A stretch of DNA of 64,000 bases from Burkholderia vietnamiensis LMG 10929 (GCF_000959445.1 NZ_CP009632.1:1-64000), one strand, 5' to 3'; numbered from the stretch's first letter, positions 33,914 through 43,409 are shown. Notes: a model not told the origin generated them from the sequence alone. Program-made: numbers and translations.

Positions 33914-34827
33914 GAGACGGTTTCATAAAGACTGATCGGCCCGCCGAAGGGTATTCCAGCAGATCAGACAGCAACCGAGTTTGAGGAACGCGCTGTGAAT
34001 GTCTGCACGGCGCTCGAAACGAATACGGAGACGACGGAAGTGATGCAGCCAGGCATGCGTGCGTTCGACGACCCAGCGATATTTGCCAAGGCCGCTGCCA
34101 TGTTCGGTACGGCGCTTGGCGATCACTGGCTCGATACCGCGATCGCGCAACGCGCGCCGATGTCGCTCGGAGTCGTAACCGCGATCCGCGTAGACCACAC
34201 GCGGCCGCTGCAATGGGTGGCCACGCAATCCGCGGATCGGCGGAATCGCGTCGATCAGCGGCAGCAATTGCGTGACGTCGTTGACGTTCGCGCCGGTCAG
34301 GATCGCGGCGAGCGGCGTACCGTTGGCGTCGGTGACGATGTGGTGCTTGGAACCGGGTCGCGCGCGATCGGTGGGGTTTGGCCCAGTTTTTGGCCTGCCC
34401 CAACGGCGCGAATCGATGATGAATCGACGGCGGCTCGTGAGAAGTCGATCTGGTCCGCTGCGCGCAGCTTTGCGAGCAGTAGCTCGTGCAAGCGATCCCA
34501 GACACCGGCTGCTTGCCAATCGCGCAGCCGGCGCCAACATGTCACGCCCGAGCCGCATCCCATTTCGGCCGGCAGGTCGCGCCAGCGTAGTCCGGTCTTG
34601 AGAACGAACAGGATGCCGGTCAGCGCGGCGCGATTCGAAACAGGCAGGCGGCCCGGGTTCTTCTCGCGCCGCGGCTTGGGTGGCGGCAGTAACGGCTCGA
34701 TCAGTGCCCACAATTCATCGTCGATGATCGGCTTGGCCATCTCCTCAGTCTCGGTTGTTCCGATGCCTGAGGTTAACAGCTCACCGCGAAAGTTAACAGC
34801 CCCACGGGGCCTTTTTGAAACCGTCTC
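33914..34827. mobile_element. IS5 family, IS427-like element, copy 1
   Basis: 914 bases bounded by 11-bp inverted repeats GAGACGGTTTC, with target duplication TTA at 33911-33913 and 34828-34830. Oriented leftwards. Encodes the same two overlapping transposase frames as the copy at 40064-40977; the translated frames of the two copies are identical. Confidence 0.92.
33923..34740 (-). CDS. IS427-like transposase made by -1 frameshift
   Basis: OrfA starts at 34740 (MAKPIIDDELWALIEPLLPP) and carries a DUF4096-type N-domain and the first catalytic Asp in AAVDSSSIRA. OrfB overlaps it and carries the second Asp (YADRGYDSE) and the last Glu (VVERTHAW). The transition is at a run of five A on the coding strand (34387-34391): reading CAA AAA then slipping back one base joins GAGQK to TGPNPTDRARPG, the standard IS427-group solution. 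The full product is about 273 residues. Confidence 0.85.
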
Positions 34828-35512
34828 TTAGCAGGCAACGAGTGTTTCTATCGGAGAAAGTCGTGCGTCGCCTCATGAAACAAGGCGGCCTCCACGCAGC
34901 AAGGCCCAAGCGGCGCCGATATCGCTCTTATATCGGGGAAATCAGCCCTGCCCCAGATAACATCATCAATCGCGATTTCCACGCGAACGCCCCCAACGAA
35001 AAGTGGGTGACGGATATTTCCGAGTTCCAGATTCCTGCGGGGAAGGTATATCTATCGCCCATGATCGACTGCTTCGATGGGATGGTAGTCAGCTGGTCGA
35101 TTGGCACAAGCCCCGACGCAGAGCTCGTGAATTCCATGCTAGATGCGGCTATTGAGACCGTGACCGAGGACGACGAGACGCCGATCGTGCATTCCGATCG
35201 GGGTGGCCACTACCGTTGGCCTGGCTGGCTATCGCGGGTTGCGAAGGCTAAGCTGATCCCCTCCATGTCGCGTAAAGCCTGTTCACCGGACAACGCGGCC
35301 TGTGAGGGATTCTTCGGCAGGCTAAAGACTGAGATGTTCTATACAGGAGACTGGCGTTCGACGACCATCGCGGAGTTCGTTGAGGTACTGGACGCCTACG
35401 TTCGCTGGTACAACGAGAAACGGATCAAGGGCTCCCTTGGCTATCTCAGCCCCATCGAGTACCGTGAAAGCCTCGGGTTAGCAACGTAAATCAGTCCAAG
35501 AAAATAGCCGCA

Positions 35513-36183
35513 TCCCCGGTGGGTCAAGATTCGGTGAAAATCAACAGAGCTGTCGATCGAAAGCGGCACGCTGACCATGTCGCTCGTCGAGGGTACGCGC
35601 CTGATCGCCACGCTTGTACATCCGGCGCAGTACCAAGCAAATATCACTGGCCAGTTCTACGGTTTCGGCTCTGGCGTATTCCAACCGGCATAAAGACCAG
35701 TTCGAGCGCCGCACCTTGCATCTACCGCGTTGTGAGGTTCGCTGGTGCTGCGCTCGACTACCCGAAACGATCCGATCGGCTGAGTGGCTAGCTCCGCCCT
35801 GAACCAATCCAAGCTTTAGATTACTGGCCCAGCCACAGCGTGTCGCAGCCTGATCCGCGCGCTCGCGACGGTTCGACGACGGGCCCGGACGACAGACTTG
35901 CTGCGGAAGGCATGCGTAGTCCCTGATCAACGAGTACGTCGCGCCCGCAACACTGTGTGTGGCGGCGTGCTTGACTCGATCGAGCCGTTTCACAACTTCG
36001 GTTGGTGTCAGATTCCAAATCAGGCACACGTTCTCCCGACGAGCGCCTGATGAAACGCCCACGTCGGCCGCGTGAGCTCTGCGCCCCGACGGCCAGACGG
36101 GCCTGGAGCGTGAGCGGTTGCAGTAAAAGTCAAATAGCTCGACAACAGCATCGGCGCAGCTATCGCGCTAGGGACAAAAATCT
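35513..36183. other. Gene-poor stretch right of IS3
   Basis: About 670 bases. One short frame, 35538-35693 (plus), ends with NITGQFYGFGSGVFQPA and reads like the 3' end of a lost gene, but no family is recognised. The remainder holds only overlapping low-quality frames on both strands and probably is gene debris. Confidence 0.35.
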
Positions 36184-36597
36184 GTGAAAGTCCGTGCGCC
36201 TCTTGGTACGCGTCCACGCGGCAAGGAAAAATGTTGTCGCGACCTCTTTGCCAGCATCCGCTTTCCCGCCGACCGGTCGACTTCTCACCGGAGCATCCCA
36301 TCGATCTTCACCAGGCAATGGGCCTTTATTGACGGCTACCTCGCGCGTATCGAAGCGAGCCTCAGGGCGCAGTTCGACGCCGACCTCGAAGGCACGCGCA
36401 TCGGCGTGCATACGCTGCATCTGGACAACGGCGATCCGGGCCCGGCGCGCGCGCGGCTGCTGAAACGGGCGGGTGGCCTCATGCATACCGTGGCGTCTGA
36501 ATCGCTGTTCAGCGGCTGGGATCAGGCGAAGAAGCGCTATGTGGCCGTGCCTGAGAGACCGCGCATGGCTGCTCGGGCAGGCGCACACGACACGTGA
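36184..36597 (+). CDS. Hypothetical protein or gene remnant
   Basis: A frame of 137 residues. The central part (WAFIDGYLARIEASLRAQFD, GTRIGVHTLHLDNGDPG) looks like real protein, whereas both ends look like noise. No family is recognised. It precedes a run of small genes in the same direction and may be a decayed member of it. Confidence 0.3.
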   Translation: MKVRAPLGTRPRGKEKCCRDLFASIRFPADRSTSHRSIPSIFTRQWAFIDGYLARIEASLRAQFDADLEGTRIGVHTLHLDNGDPGPARARLLKRAGGLMHTVASESLFSGWDQAKKRYVAVPERPRMAARAGAHDT

Positions 36598-36667
36598 GCG
36601 GTAAGGGCTGCCCGTTATCCCGATCGATTCCGGTGATCCGCAGGACCGCCGATGCGCGCGCAAAGCC

Positions 36668-37123
36668 GTGGTCAAGATCCGCAACACGGGCCTCGTGCCA
36701 TATGTTACGCATGGAGATCTGACAACTGTGGGCGTCGGCGTGCCGGGGCAACGGGCAGCTGATGTGGCGTCGGATGGTATGTTCAACTTCTTCGTTACCG
36801 CGCATTCGCTGACGGACTACCTGAAAGGCGCCGTCGCCGAGGCCGACCGATCCGCGTTGCTGGCGGAGCCGGATATCCAGCTGTTTCGGGACGTGTCCAA
36901 CAAGGCCGAGCACATGAGGCTCGATCGCGGTCGGCCGGACCCGGCCACGCATCGCGTGAGCGGCGCCCTGGGCAGCGCCGCATTCAACACCGTGGCGCTC
37001 AACGCCAGCGTCGAGCGGTGGGTGTGCTGGCCGGATGGCACCGAAGTGGAGATGCAGAGCTTCGGAACCCGCGTGCTCGCCGGCTTTGAACCGTTCCTGA
37101 CCGCGAGTGGCATCGCCACCTGA
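36668..37123 (+). CDS. Hypothetical protein
   Basis: 151 residues from a GTG; the frame is open up to 36605, so the true start may be further upstream. It contains FNFFVTAHSLTDYL and LFRDVSNKAEHMRL, a pairing (aromatic-rich helix, then a DxxNxxxHxxL-like helix) that I have seen in phage- or island-borne proteins of unknown function. A beta-rich C-terminal part follows. No signal or membrane segment. The next gene starts 46 bases downstream on the same strand. Confidence 0.5.
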   Translation: MVKIRNTGLVPYVTHGDLTTVGVGVPGQRAADVASDGMFNFFVTAHSLTDYLKGAVAEADRSALLAEPDIQLFRDVSNKAEHMRLDRGRPDPATHRVSGALGSAAFNTVALNASVERWVCWPDGTEVEMQSFGTRVLAGFEPFLTASGIAT

Positions 37124-37169
37124 CTGCATCAGCCGATCGATACAGCCCCGCCCGAGGACAACGCCTGAG

Positions 37170-37913
37170 ATGACCGCATACCTCTACCAACTGACCGCCA
37201 CCGCCGCGCAGATGTGCCTGCCGGTGCCGATCCCGGCCGCCGCGCCGCACGGCTTTCTGAACTGGCTCGACCACTGGCAGCCCCTGATCGGCGCGACCGC
37301 CGGCGGCCTACTCGGGGTGGCCGGCGCGTGGATCGTGGCCGGCTCCGCCCGCAGCCGCGAACGCCGTGTCGCCGCCGGCACGAGCATTGAAGCTGCCGTT
37401 GAGGCAGACCAGCGAATCGCGGGTAACCACGAGCTAGTGAAGGGAGACACCCGCGCGTGGCTCGTCGTTGAGAAATTGGCTCGACGTCGCCCGAGCCTGT
37501 TTGCCCTGCATACGCCGGCGACCGGCCAACTGTCTGACATTGACGCGCGTTTGTACTGCCACCTGTTCCAGTGCCAGATGATCCACCGCACGTTCGACGA
37601 GGGGATGGCGCAGCGTCTAGCCGGAAACGAAACGCGCACCGAGCTCGGTGTGATAGGCGGGGCACGCTTCGTTCGCGGCGTGCTGTCCGACGCACGGCTT
37701 TACCGGGAGTGGCAAGGCTGCGTCGAGCACGCGACGCTGGCGAACTACTTCCTGGATCGCTTCGTGTTTTCGCGCTGGCCACGCTGGTGCCACCGGTTGC
37801 GGATGAAGTTTTTCCCGAACGACCACGACAGACGCTCAGCCGCGCTGATCCAAACCGGCACGCTGCCGGCCGCCGGCGGCGAAGCGAGTGTAGCGTCGGC
37901 GGCCCCGGCCTGA
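37170..37913 (+). CDS. Hypothetical single-pass membrane protein
   Basis: 247 residues. One transmembrane helix is clear (LIGATAGGLLGVAGAWIVAG, about residues 38-57), followed by a basic patch (SARSRERR) and a roughly 190-residue soluble domain rich in Arg and Trp. No family is recognised. It is probably co-transcribed with its small neighbours, and resembles phage- or element-borne membrane proteins only in layout. GAGGA lies eleven bases before the ATG. Confidence 0.55.
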   Translation: MTAYLYQLTATAAQMCLPVPIPAAAPHGFLNWLDHWQPLIGATAGGLLGVAGAWIVAGSARSRERRVAAGTSIEAAVEADQRIAGNHELVKGDTRAWLVVEKLARRRPSLFALHTPATGQLSDIDARLYCHLFQCQMIHRTFDEGMAQRLAGNETRTELGVIGGARFVRGVLSDARLYREWQGCVEHATLANYFLDRFVFSRWPRWCHRLRMKFFPNDHDRRSAALIQTGTLPAAGGEASVASAAPA

Positions 37914-37940
37914 ACGCGAACCCATCCAGCAGGAGACCAC

Positions 37941-38188
37941 ATGAAAACAGCGAGATATACGCGAGGGCGCGGCGAGGCGTTCGTCCGCGCGCGCGCGACC
38001 GCGCATGCACACACCGATCACGCGCTGGTCGAGATCGACGTCGCGGGGCAACTAACAGCGAGCATCAGTTCCGGCTGATCAGCAGCGCGGACGAGGTAGA
38101 GGCGCTCGCGCGGCAACTGCTCAAGGCGGCCGCCAAGGTTCGCGACGTCGCGCCTGTGGCGCTGATGTCAGCGAGCGAGGCCGCATGA
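37941..38188 (+). pseudogene. Small hypothetical gene with a one-base frameshift at a G run
   Basis: ATG at 37941 has AGGAG six bases upstream. Its frame gives MKTARYTRGRGEAFVRARAT ... EIDVAG and then stops at 38078. The frame one base back continues from 38048 with NSEHQFRLISSADEVEALAR and ends at 38188, where TGA overlaps the ATG of the next gene. The switch falls on the run GGGG at 38045-38048; one more G would restore an 82-residue protein. Mutation, sequencing error or ribosomal slippage are all possible. Confidence 0.55.
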
Positions 38189-38439
38189 TCCTGCGCGAAT
38201 GGATTTTATGGCGCGCGCTCGCGCACGCCACGGCCAAGCGTGCGCTTGACCGGATACCGTTGACCGGCGAGCGCCCGATGCAACGCGATTATTTTTCTGT
38301 GACGCTCAGCGAGCTCACCGAGGGAGATGTACTGGTCGACGCGTTGGTTGTCGACTTGCATTGCGCGTGGCGTTGCCCCCCTCGGGTGAAAAGGTGTAAT
38401 CATGCACCAATGGTGCGGCGTGTCGTTGTAGTGGTCTAA
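38185..38439 (+). CDS. Small hypothetical protein
   Basis: 84 residues; the ATG overlaps the preceding stop (ATGA), a sign of translational coupling. The first 60 residues (LREWILWRALAHATAKRALD, YFSVTLSELTEGDVLVDAL) look like genuine protein; the Cys/Arg/Val-rich end may come from a later rearrangement. No family recognised. Confidence 0.4.
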   Translation: MILREWILWRALAHATAKRALDRIPLTGERPMQRDYFSVTLSELTEGDVLVDALVVDLHCAWRCPPRVKRCNHAPMVRRVVVVV

Positions 38440-38545
38440 TGACATTCCGCTGCGCGCTCGGCATGCTGTCGGCAGCAATGGTGAATCGGCACGCCTTGGA
38501 GAAAACTTGAGTCGTGCCGATGTGGGGCCATGTGAATCGCGCGAT

Positions 38546-39058
38546 CTATGCGACGCGCGTCGGGAGCGAATGCAACAGACGTGGCCGTGACGGCGCGACC
38601 GCGTCGACGGTTTCGCTGTCGATGACGGCCGGCGCGTCAATGTCGGCCATCGACAGCACGCGGCGACGCAGCTGCGACGCACGGGCCTCAGAACAGTGCG
38701 TATAGCGAAGAATGTCGGCCGCCGTTATCCGGACGTGGCCGGCGGCGATCGCGCTAGCGAGCCGGAGCGCGTCCGCGTCGATCGCGGGTTGTTCCGTCAA
38801 GCGATCTACCGTCGCCTCGAGCGTGGCGAACGAGTCCTGCGCCGCGGCGGCGTCTATCCCATCCTCGACGTGAAGGTGAGAAGCATGACCTTCGATGGCC
38901 GCCCGGTCGCGACAGAAGGCAACAAGATGGCGTCCAGCGCCTCGCTGATCGCGTCGCAAGGGGGTCTGCACATGTCGAGCAGGTTTCGGCGCCGCTGGCG
39001 GCATTGGCGGCGGAATGTCCAGTGACCTCCCAGGCAATGTCGTCGCCGTTGAAAACAT
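38546..39058 (-). CDS. Hypothetical protein next to an IS insertion
   Basis: About 170 residues from ATG 39058. The C-terminal half (ATVDRLTEQPAIDADALRLA, then ITAADILRYTHCSEARASQL) is helical and could form a small helix-turn-helix-like domain; this is not certain. The N-terminal part is low in complexity. The IS5-group element begins 36 bases upstream of the start, so the original start or promoter may be lost. Confidence 0.35.
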   Translation of the reverse strand: MFSTATTLPGRSLDIPPPMPPAAPKPARHVQTPLRRDQRGAGRHLVAFCRDRAAIEGHASHLHVEDGIDAAAAQDSFATLEATVDRLTEQPAIDADALRLASAIAAGHVRITAADILRYTHCSEARASQLRRRVLSMADIDAPAVIDSETVDAVAPSRPRLLHSLPTRVA

Positions 39059-40063
39059 AACATTCGTGTTGTCAAGGCGCGCCAGTGCAGTCAAGGGAAA
39101 CACTGATTTATCCAGCTTGGCGGTCATCGCTGACGTAGCCGAGAACGTTGTAGAAGGCAGTTCACGGAACGGATCCTCGATGATGAAGCGGCAGATGAGC
39201 TTTGCGGAAGCGGAAAGTGCGGGCAAGAAGCGCGTGACCCGGCGTCAGCGTTTCCTGGACGAGATGGAGAAGCTCGTGCCGTGGCCGCGGTTGCTGACGG
39301 CGATCGAGCCGTACTATCCGAAGGGTGAGCGCGGCCGTCGGCCGATAGGTCTGGAGCGGATGCTTCGAATCTATTTCCTGCAGCAGTGGTACGGCCTGTC
39401 GGACGAAGGGCTGGAAGACGCGCTGTACGACAGCATCGCGATGCGTGCCTTCGCGGGAATCGATCTGGCTGTCGAGAATGTGCCGGATGCGACCACGCTG
39501 CTGAAGTTCCGGCGCCTGCTGCTCGAGCATGACCTGACGCGCAAGCTGTTCGATGAGATCGGTATCTCGCTGTGCGAACGCGGGCTGATGATGAAGGAAG
39601 GTACCTTGGTCGACGCGACGATCATCGAAGCGCCGTCGTCGACCAAGAACGCCGAGAAGAGCCGCGACCCGGAGATGCATCAGACGAAGAAAGGAAACGC
39701 CTGGCACTTTGGGATGAAGGCCCATCTCGGGGTCGACGCCGATTCGGGACTGGTTCACAGCGTGGTGGGCACGGCGGCCAACGTGTCGGACGTTTCGCAG
39801 GCTCACGCCCTGCTGCACGGGCATGAAGAGGAAGCGTTCGGCGACGCGGGCTACATCGGCGTGGACAAACGCGACGAAATGAACGGCAAGCTGGTGAAAT
39901 GGCGTGTGGCGGCCAAGCGCGGAAAGATCAAGGCGATGCAGGATGGCCCGCTGAAGGATCTGGTGACCACGGTCGAGCGAACCAAGGCGCAAATCCGCGC
40001 GCGGGTCGAGCATCCGTTTCATATCGTCAAGAACCTGTTCCGTTATCGCAAGGTGCGCTATAA

Positions 40064-40977
40064 GAGACGGTTTCAAAAAGGCCCCGTGGGGCTGTTAACT
40101 TTCGCGGTGAGCTGTTAACCTCAGGCATCGGAACAACCGAGACTGAGGAGATGGCCAAGCCGATCATCGACGATGAATTGTGGGCACTGATCGAGCCGTT
40201 ACTGCCGCCACCCAAGCCGCGGCGCGAGAAGAACCCGGGCCGCCTGCCTGTTTCGAATCGCGCCGCGCTGACCGGCATCCTGTTCGTTCTCAAGACCGGA
40301 CTACGCTGGCGCGACCTGCCGGCCGAAATGGGATGCGGCTCGGGCGTGACATGTTGGCGCCGGCTGCGCGATTGGCAAGCAGCCGGTGTCTGGGATCGCT
40401 TGCACGAGCTACTGCTCGCAAAGCTGCGCGCAGCGGACCAGATCGACTTCTCACGAGCCGCCGTCGATTCATCATCGATTCGCGCCGTTGGGGCAGGCCA
40501 AAAACTGGGCCAAACCCCACCGATCGCGCGCGACCCGGTTCCAAGCACCACATCGTCACCGACGCCAACGGTACGCCGCTCGCCGCGATCCTGACCGGCG
40601 CGAACGTCAACGACGTCACGCAATTGCTGCCGCTGATCGACGCGATTCCGCCGATCCGCGGATTGCGTGGCCACCCATTGCAGCGGCCGCGTGTGGTCTA
40701 CGCGGATCGCGGTTACGACTCCGAGCGACATCGGCGCGCGTTGCGCGATCGCGGTATCGAGCCAGTGATCGCCAAGCGCCGTACCGAACATGGCAGCGGC
40801 CTTGGCAAATATCGCTGGGTCGTCGAACGCACGCATGCCTGGCTGCATCACTTCCGTCGTCTCCGTATTCGTTTCGAGCGCCGTGCAGACATTCACAGCG
40901 CGTTCCTCAAACTCGGTTGCTGTCTGATCTGCTGGAATACCCTTCGGCGGGCCGATCAGTCTTTATGAAACCGTCTC
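40064..40977. mobile_element. IS5 family, IS427-like element, copy 2
   Basis: 914 bases, same 11-bp ends GAGACGGTTTC as copy 1, opposite orientation, with target duplication TAA at 40061-40063 and 40978-40980. Confidence 0.92.
40151..40968 (+). CDS. IS427-like transposase made by -1 frameshift, copy 2
   Basis: OrfA (40151-40594) and OrfB (overlapping, to 40968) are identical in translation to those of the copy at 33914-34827. The slip site is the run of five A at 40500-40504, where GAGQK joins TGPNPTDRARPG. The full-length DDE product would be 272-273 residues. Both frames are intact, so this copy is probably active. Confidence 0.88.
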
Positions 40978-41246
40978 TAAGGGACTGGCCAAGAACACGG
41001 CGCAGCTGTTCAGTCTGTTCGCCCTGGCGAACCTGGTGATCGTACGAAACCGGCTGCGTTCGGCTCATGGGAGCAGTCCGTCATGCGCGTGAAAAATGCG
41101 AGCAGGGAGGCTCGTTTACGAGCCAACTGCACCGAAATGAGCGCCGATTCGATTCGTTATCCGGAAAGTTCGACGTCGTCTCACCTGAAACGTCGGCAGT
41201 TGGCCCATTAATCAGCATTTCCCAAGGATGCGGTTAGACTCAACCA

Positions 41247-41600
41247 TTAACGTCCTTTTTCGTCCACGGTCAAATTGTTTTTGACCGACGTAACGCCAGG
41301 AACACTCTCGGCAACTTTCCCAGCGAGATCTATCTGCGCTTGGTCCGGAGCCATTCCTACTAGCGTAATCTTGCCGCTACGAGCGACGGCATGAACATCA
41401 GTGGACTCCAAGCCCTTTTGTTTGTACAACGTCTTCTGAACTCGTTTCGCCAAATCCTTATTTGCTGCTCTAATAGCCGAACGAGAGGGAGCTGTTGCTG
41501 AAGGTGCCCCGGTCGTCTCTTGTGCATGAACAACGGGCACGATCGCAGCAATGGCGCTGATGGCGATCGCTGCAGCAACGTAGGTCTTCAAGGATTTCAT
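41247..41600 (-). CDS. Periplasmic BON-domain protein
   Basis: 117 residues. A signal peptide (MKSLKTYVAAAIAISAIAAI ... VHA, cleavage before QE) is followed by a single BON domain with AVARSGKITLVGMAPDQAQI and SVPGVTSVKNNLTV. BON proteins such as OsmY and Kbp bind lipids or stabilise the envelope under stress. AAGGA six bases upstream fixes the ATG at 41600. Starts just inside the right flank of the IS5-group element, so the gene was not hit. Confidence 0.87.
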   Translation of the reverse strand: MKSLKTYVAAAIAISAIAAIVPVVHAQETTGAPSATAPSRSAIRAANKDLAKRVQKTLYKQKGLESTDVHAVARSGKITLVGMAPDQAQIDLAGKVAESVPGVTSVKNNLTVDEKGR

Positions 41601-42278
41601 CTCTAGTCCTTCGGGTGGGTGGAAAAACTGGGTGGGAGAAACTCGAAATGATCGCTTGTCGATCAAAGTGCGGCGGGAAATGAGCCCTAACTTTGACGAG
41701 CAGTGGTCACGATGTGTGGCAATCAAATTATCAACTTTTCCTCGTCGGATGCGCACATTCAGGCACGTCGACACCTGTCAGGAATTTCGCCTGCTGAGGC
41801 CGGCTAAGGGTAAGCGTTCCATGAACAACGCTGCTCAAGTATTCGTTGCAACTACAACAAACCGATCACAGTTTGAGATCATTTTGTCCCCATACCTTGG
41901 CTCGCAGACTTCTAATCCTGGCGGGAACTGCCCTCGCCCTACATCAAGAACTTGAATCGCATTTCTCACATGCGCTAATTCCTTCTCGACCGTGTAGTAC
42001 CAGTTCATGGCCTCCCTGCGTGAATGCAGGGATGATTGTGCACGTCGCTTACGAGATACGATTGATTTGACGCAAAGAGATCGACGCAGATCGCTCCTGC
42101 GGGAGCGAACTCGGATGCAGATTGTGGACCGGCCCTCCTTTCGTGGATACCTTCGCGCCATAATTTTTGGTAGCCGAGGAGGTCAGTATGAGCGGGGCAA
42201 GAATTTCAGAATACACGCAACTCCGTCATCGAGTATCGTCATGCTATTGTCCAACCACTCTGTGGAGCGCGTTCAGCC
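41601..42278. other. Divergent intergenic region
   Basis: About 680 bases between the BON gene (minus) and the ferritin-VIT1 gene (plus). Both promoters must lie here. A minus-strand frame at 41835-42008 (58 residues, MNWYYTVEKELAHVRNAIQV at its start) is preceded by GGGAGG but at only two bases distance; it may be a small protein. Nothing else is supported. Confidence 0.35.
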
Positions 42279-43409
42279 ATGCGATCGTCCAACAAATCAG
42301 ACATCAATAGGCTTCGAACCAACCTGCGGGACGAGATGGACGGAGCCGCGCTATATGAAGCGCTTGCCGCTGCGGAACCAGACCCATCGCGCCGCGACGT
42401 ATTTATGCAATTGGCCGAGGCCGAACATGAACACGCGGAAATATGGCACGCCAAGCTACAGCAACGGGGTGTCGATGTAGCGACCACGAGGCCGACATTC
42501 AAAACCAGAGCATTGCGTATGCTTATACGTAGCTTCGGTCCGCGTTTTGTACTGCCGGCGCTCGCCGCCGCAGAGTTCGCCGACCGCGACAAATATGCCA
42601 CGCAGACCGATGCGGGGGCACTCTCCGCTGACGAATCCACACACGCGGCGGTCGTAGCCGCCGTCGCGCGGAGCAACCCTTCGGGTGGCGTGAAAGGCTC
42701 CGATATCGCGCGCGCGGAGTCGTGGCATCGTGGTTGGTCAGGTAACGATTTGCGAGCGGCGGTCCTCGGTGCCAACGACGGTCTCGTGTCGAATTTTTGC
42801 CTCGTCATGGGCGTTGCTGGAGCCGGCGCCTCCAACAAGACAATCCTTCTGACGGGACTGGCTGGGCTCATTGCTGGCGCATCTTCAATGGCACTTGGAG
42901 AATGGTTATCGGTCACGAACGCGCGCGAGCTCGCGCAAACCCAGATCGCGCGGGAAAGCGAAGAACTCCAGCGGACGCCAAAAGCGGAATTGCGGGAACT
43001 CGCGCTTATCTATCAGGCTAAGGGTCTCGACAAAGATGATGCGCATCGATTGGCTGAGGAAATGATGCGCAATCGTGACAAGGCGCTCGATACCCTCACG
43101 CGGGAAGAGCTGGGCCTCGACCCGGAGGACCTGGGCGGAAATCCTTGGCGTGCCGCTGGCACGTCGTTCGGTTTGTTTGCACTCGGAGCGATATTTCCTG
43201 CAGTACCGTTTTTCTGGTCCCACGGATTGGTCGGCATCGGAATCAGTGTTTCATTCAGCGTGCTTTGCTTGACCGTGATCGGTGTAGTGACCTCGCTGTT
43301 CAATGGCCGTTCCCCGTGGTTTTCTGTAATCCGCCAGATTGTGATTGGTTGCGTTGCCGCCGCCTTCACGTATGGTGCTGGCGCGCTGCTCGGTGTGTCG
43401 ATGTCGTGA
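42279..43409 (+). CDS. Ferritin-like / VIT1 fusion iron transporter (MbfA-type)
   Basis: 376 residues. Residues 1-140 form a rubrerythrin-like (Erv) four-helix domain with EMDGAALYEALA and EAEHEHAEIW, the paired Glu/His di-iron ligands. Residues 150-376 form a CCC1/VIT1 domain with the signature GANDGLVSNFCLVMGVAGA, SMALGEWLSV and three C-terminal membrane helices. MbfA proteins of alpha- and beta-proteobacteria export iron and resist peroxide stress. Its neighbours (BON, DUF3331) do not refine the role. The start ATG follows TGGAGCG by about ten bases. Confidence 0.88.
   Translation: MRSSNKSDINRLRTNLRDEMDGAALYEALAAAEPDPSRRDVFMQLAEAEHEHAEIWHAKLQQRGVDVATTRPTFKTRALRMLIRSFGPRFVLPALAAAEFADRDKYATQTDAGALSADESTHAAVVAAVARSNPSGGVKGSDIARAESWHRGWSGNDLRAAVLGANDGLVSNFCLVMGVAGAGASNKTILLTGLAGLIAGASSMALGEWLSVTNARELAQTQIARESEELQRTPKAELRELALIYQAKGLDKDDAHRLAEEMMRNRDKALDTLTREELGLDPEDLGGNPWRAAGTSFGLFALGAIFPAVPFFWSHGLVGIGISVSFSVLCLTVIGVVTSLFNGRSPWFSVIRQIVIGCVAAAFTYGAGALLGVSMS

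Larger units (their letters stand above)
33034..35489 (+). pseudogene. IS3-family transposase, interrupted gene
   Basis: Parts 33034-33913 and 34831-35489 join in frame when the inserted element and one TTA copy are removed, giving 512 residues with RVQAALSRQRVFL across the junction. The N-terminus has two helix-turn-helix-like segments, then a leucine-zipper-like coil (DELERQVEELRRDIRNLKLE), then an rve-type catalytic domain with WVTDISEF (first Asp), HSDRGGHY (second Asp) and the final Glu in CEGFFGRLKTE. As it stands no active transposase can be made. Confidence 0.85.
32998..35512. mobile_element. IS3-family element, interrupted by an IS427-like element
   Basis: Imperfect inverted ends: left TGCGGACCAAATCTTGGACT, right (reverse complement) TGCGGCTATTTTCTTGGACT. 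Between them is one long IS3-type transposase frame, split by the element at 33914-34827. Without that insertion and one TTA duplication the IS is about 1.6 kb. No clear target duplication flanks the outer ends, and both flanks read GGGGA/TCCCC next to the ends, so the exact boundary is uncertain by a few bases. Confidence 0.75.
39183..41092 (+). pseudogene. IS5-group transposase, interrupted gene
   Basis: Parts 39183-40063 and 40981-41092 join in frame to 330 residues. The N-terminal DUF772 region (RMLRIYFLQQWYGLSDEGLE) and the catalytic DDE_Tnp_1 domain (TLVDATIIEAPSSTKN, VDKRDE, then the family block RVEHPFHIVKNLF) are intact. The insertion separates the last 38 residues (GLAKNTAQLFSLFALANLV ...), so the encoded protein ends with foreign residues. 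Confidence 0.85.
39095..41223. mobile_element. IS5-group element, copy 1, interrupted by IS427-like copy 2
   Basis: Left end GGGAAACACTGATTTATCC at 39095; right end ATCAGCATTTCCC, reverse-complementary except for two bases, ends at 41223. Removing the inner 914 bases and one TAA gives about 1.2 kb, normal for this group. Two further copies, at 59449-60645 and 61382-61528, share the ends and gene. Confidence 0.8.

Noticed and set aside
33914..40977. Composite transposon formed by the two IS427-like copies
   Set aside because: Each copy has its own target duplication inside a different older IS, so they arrived separately.
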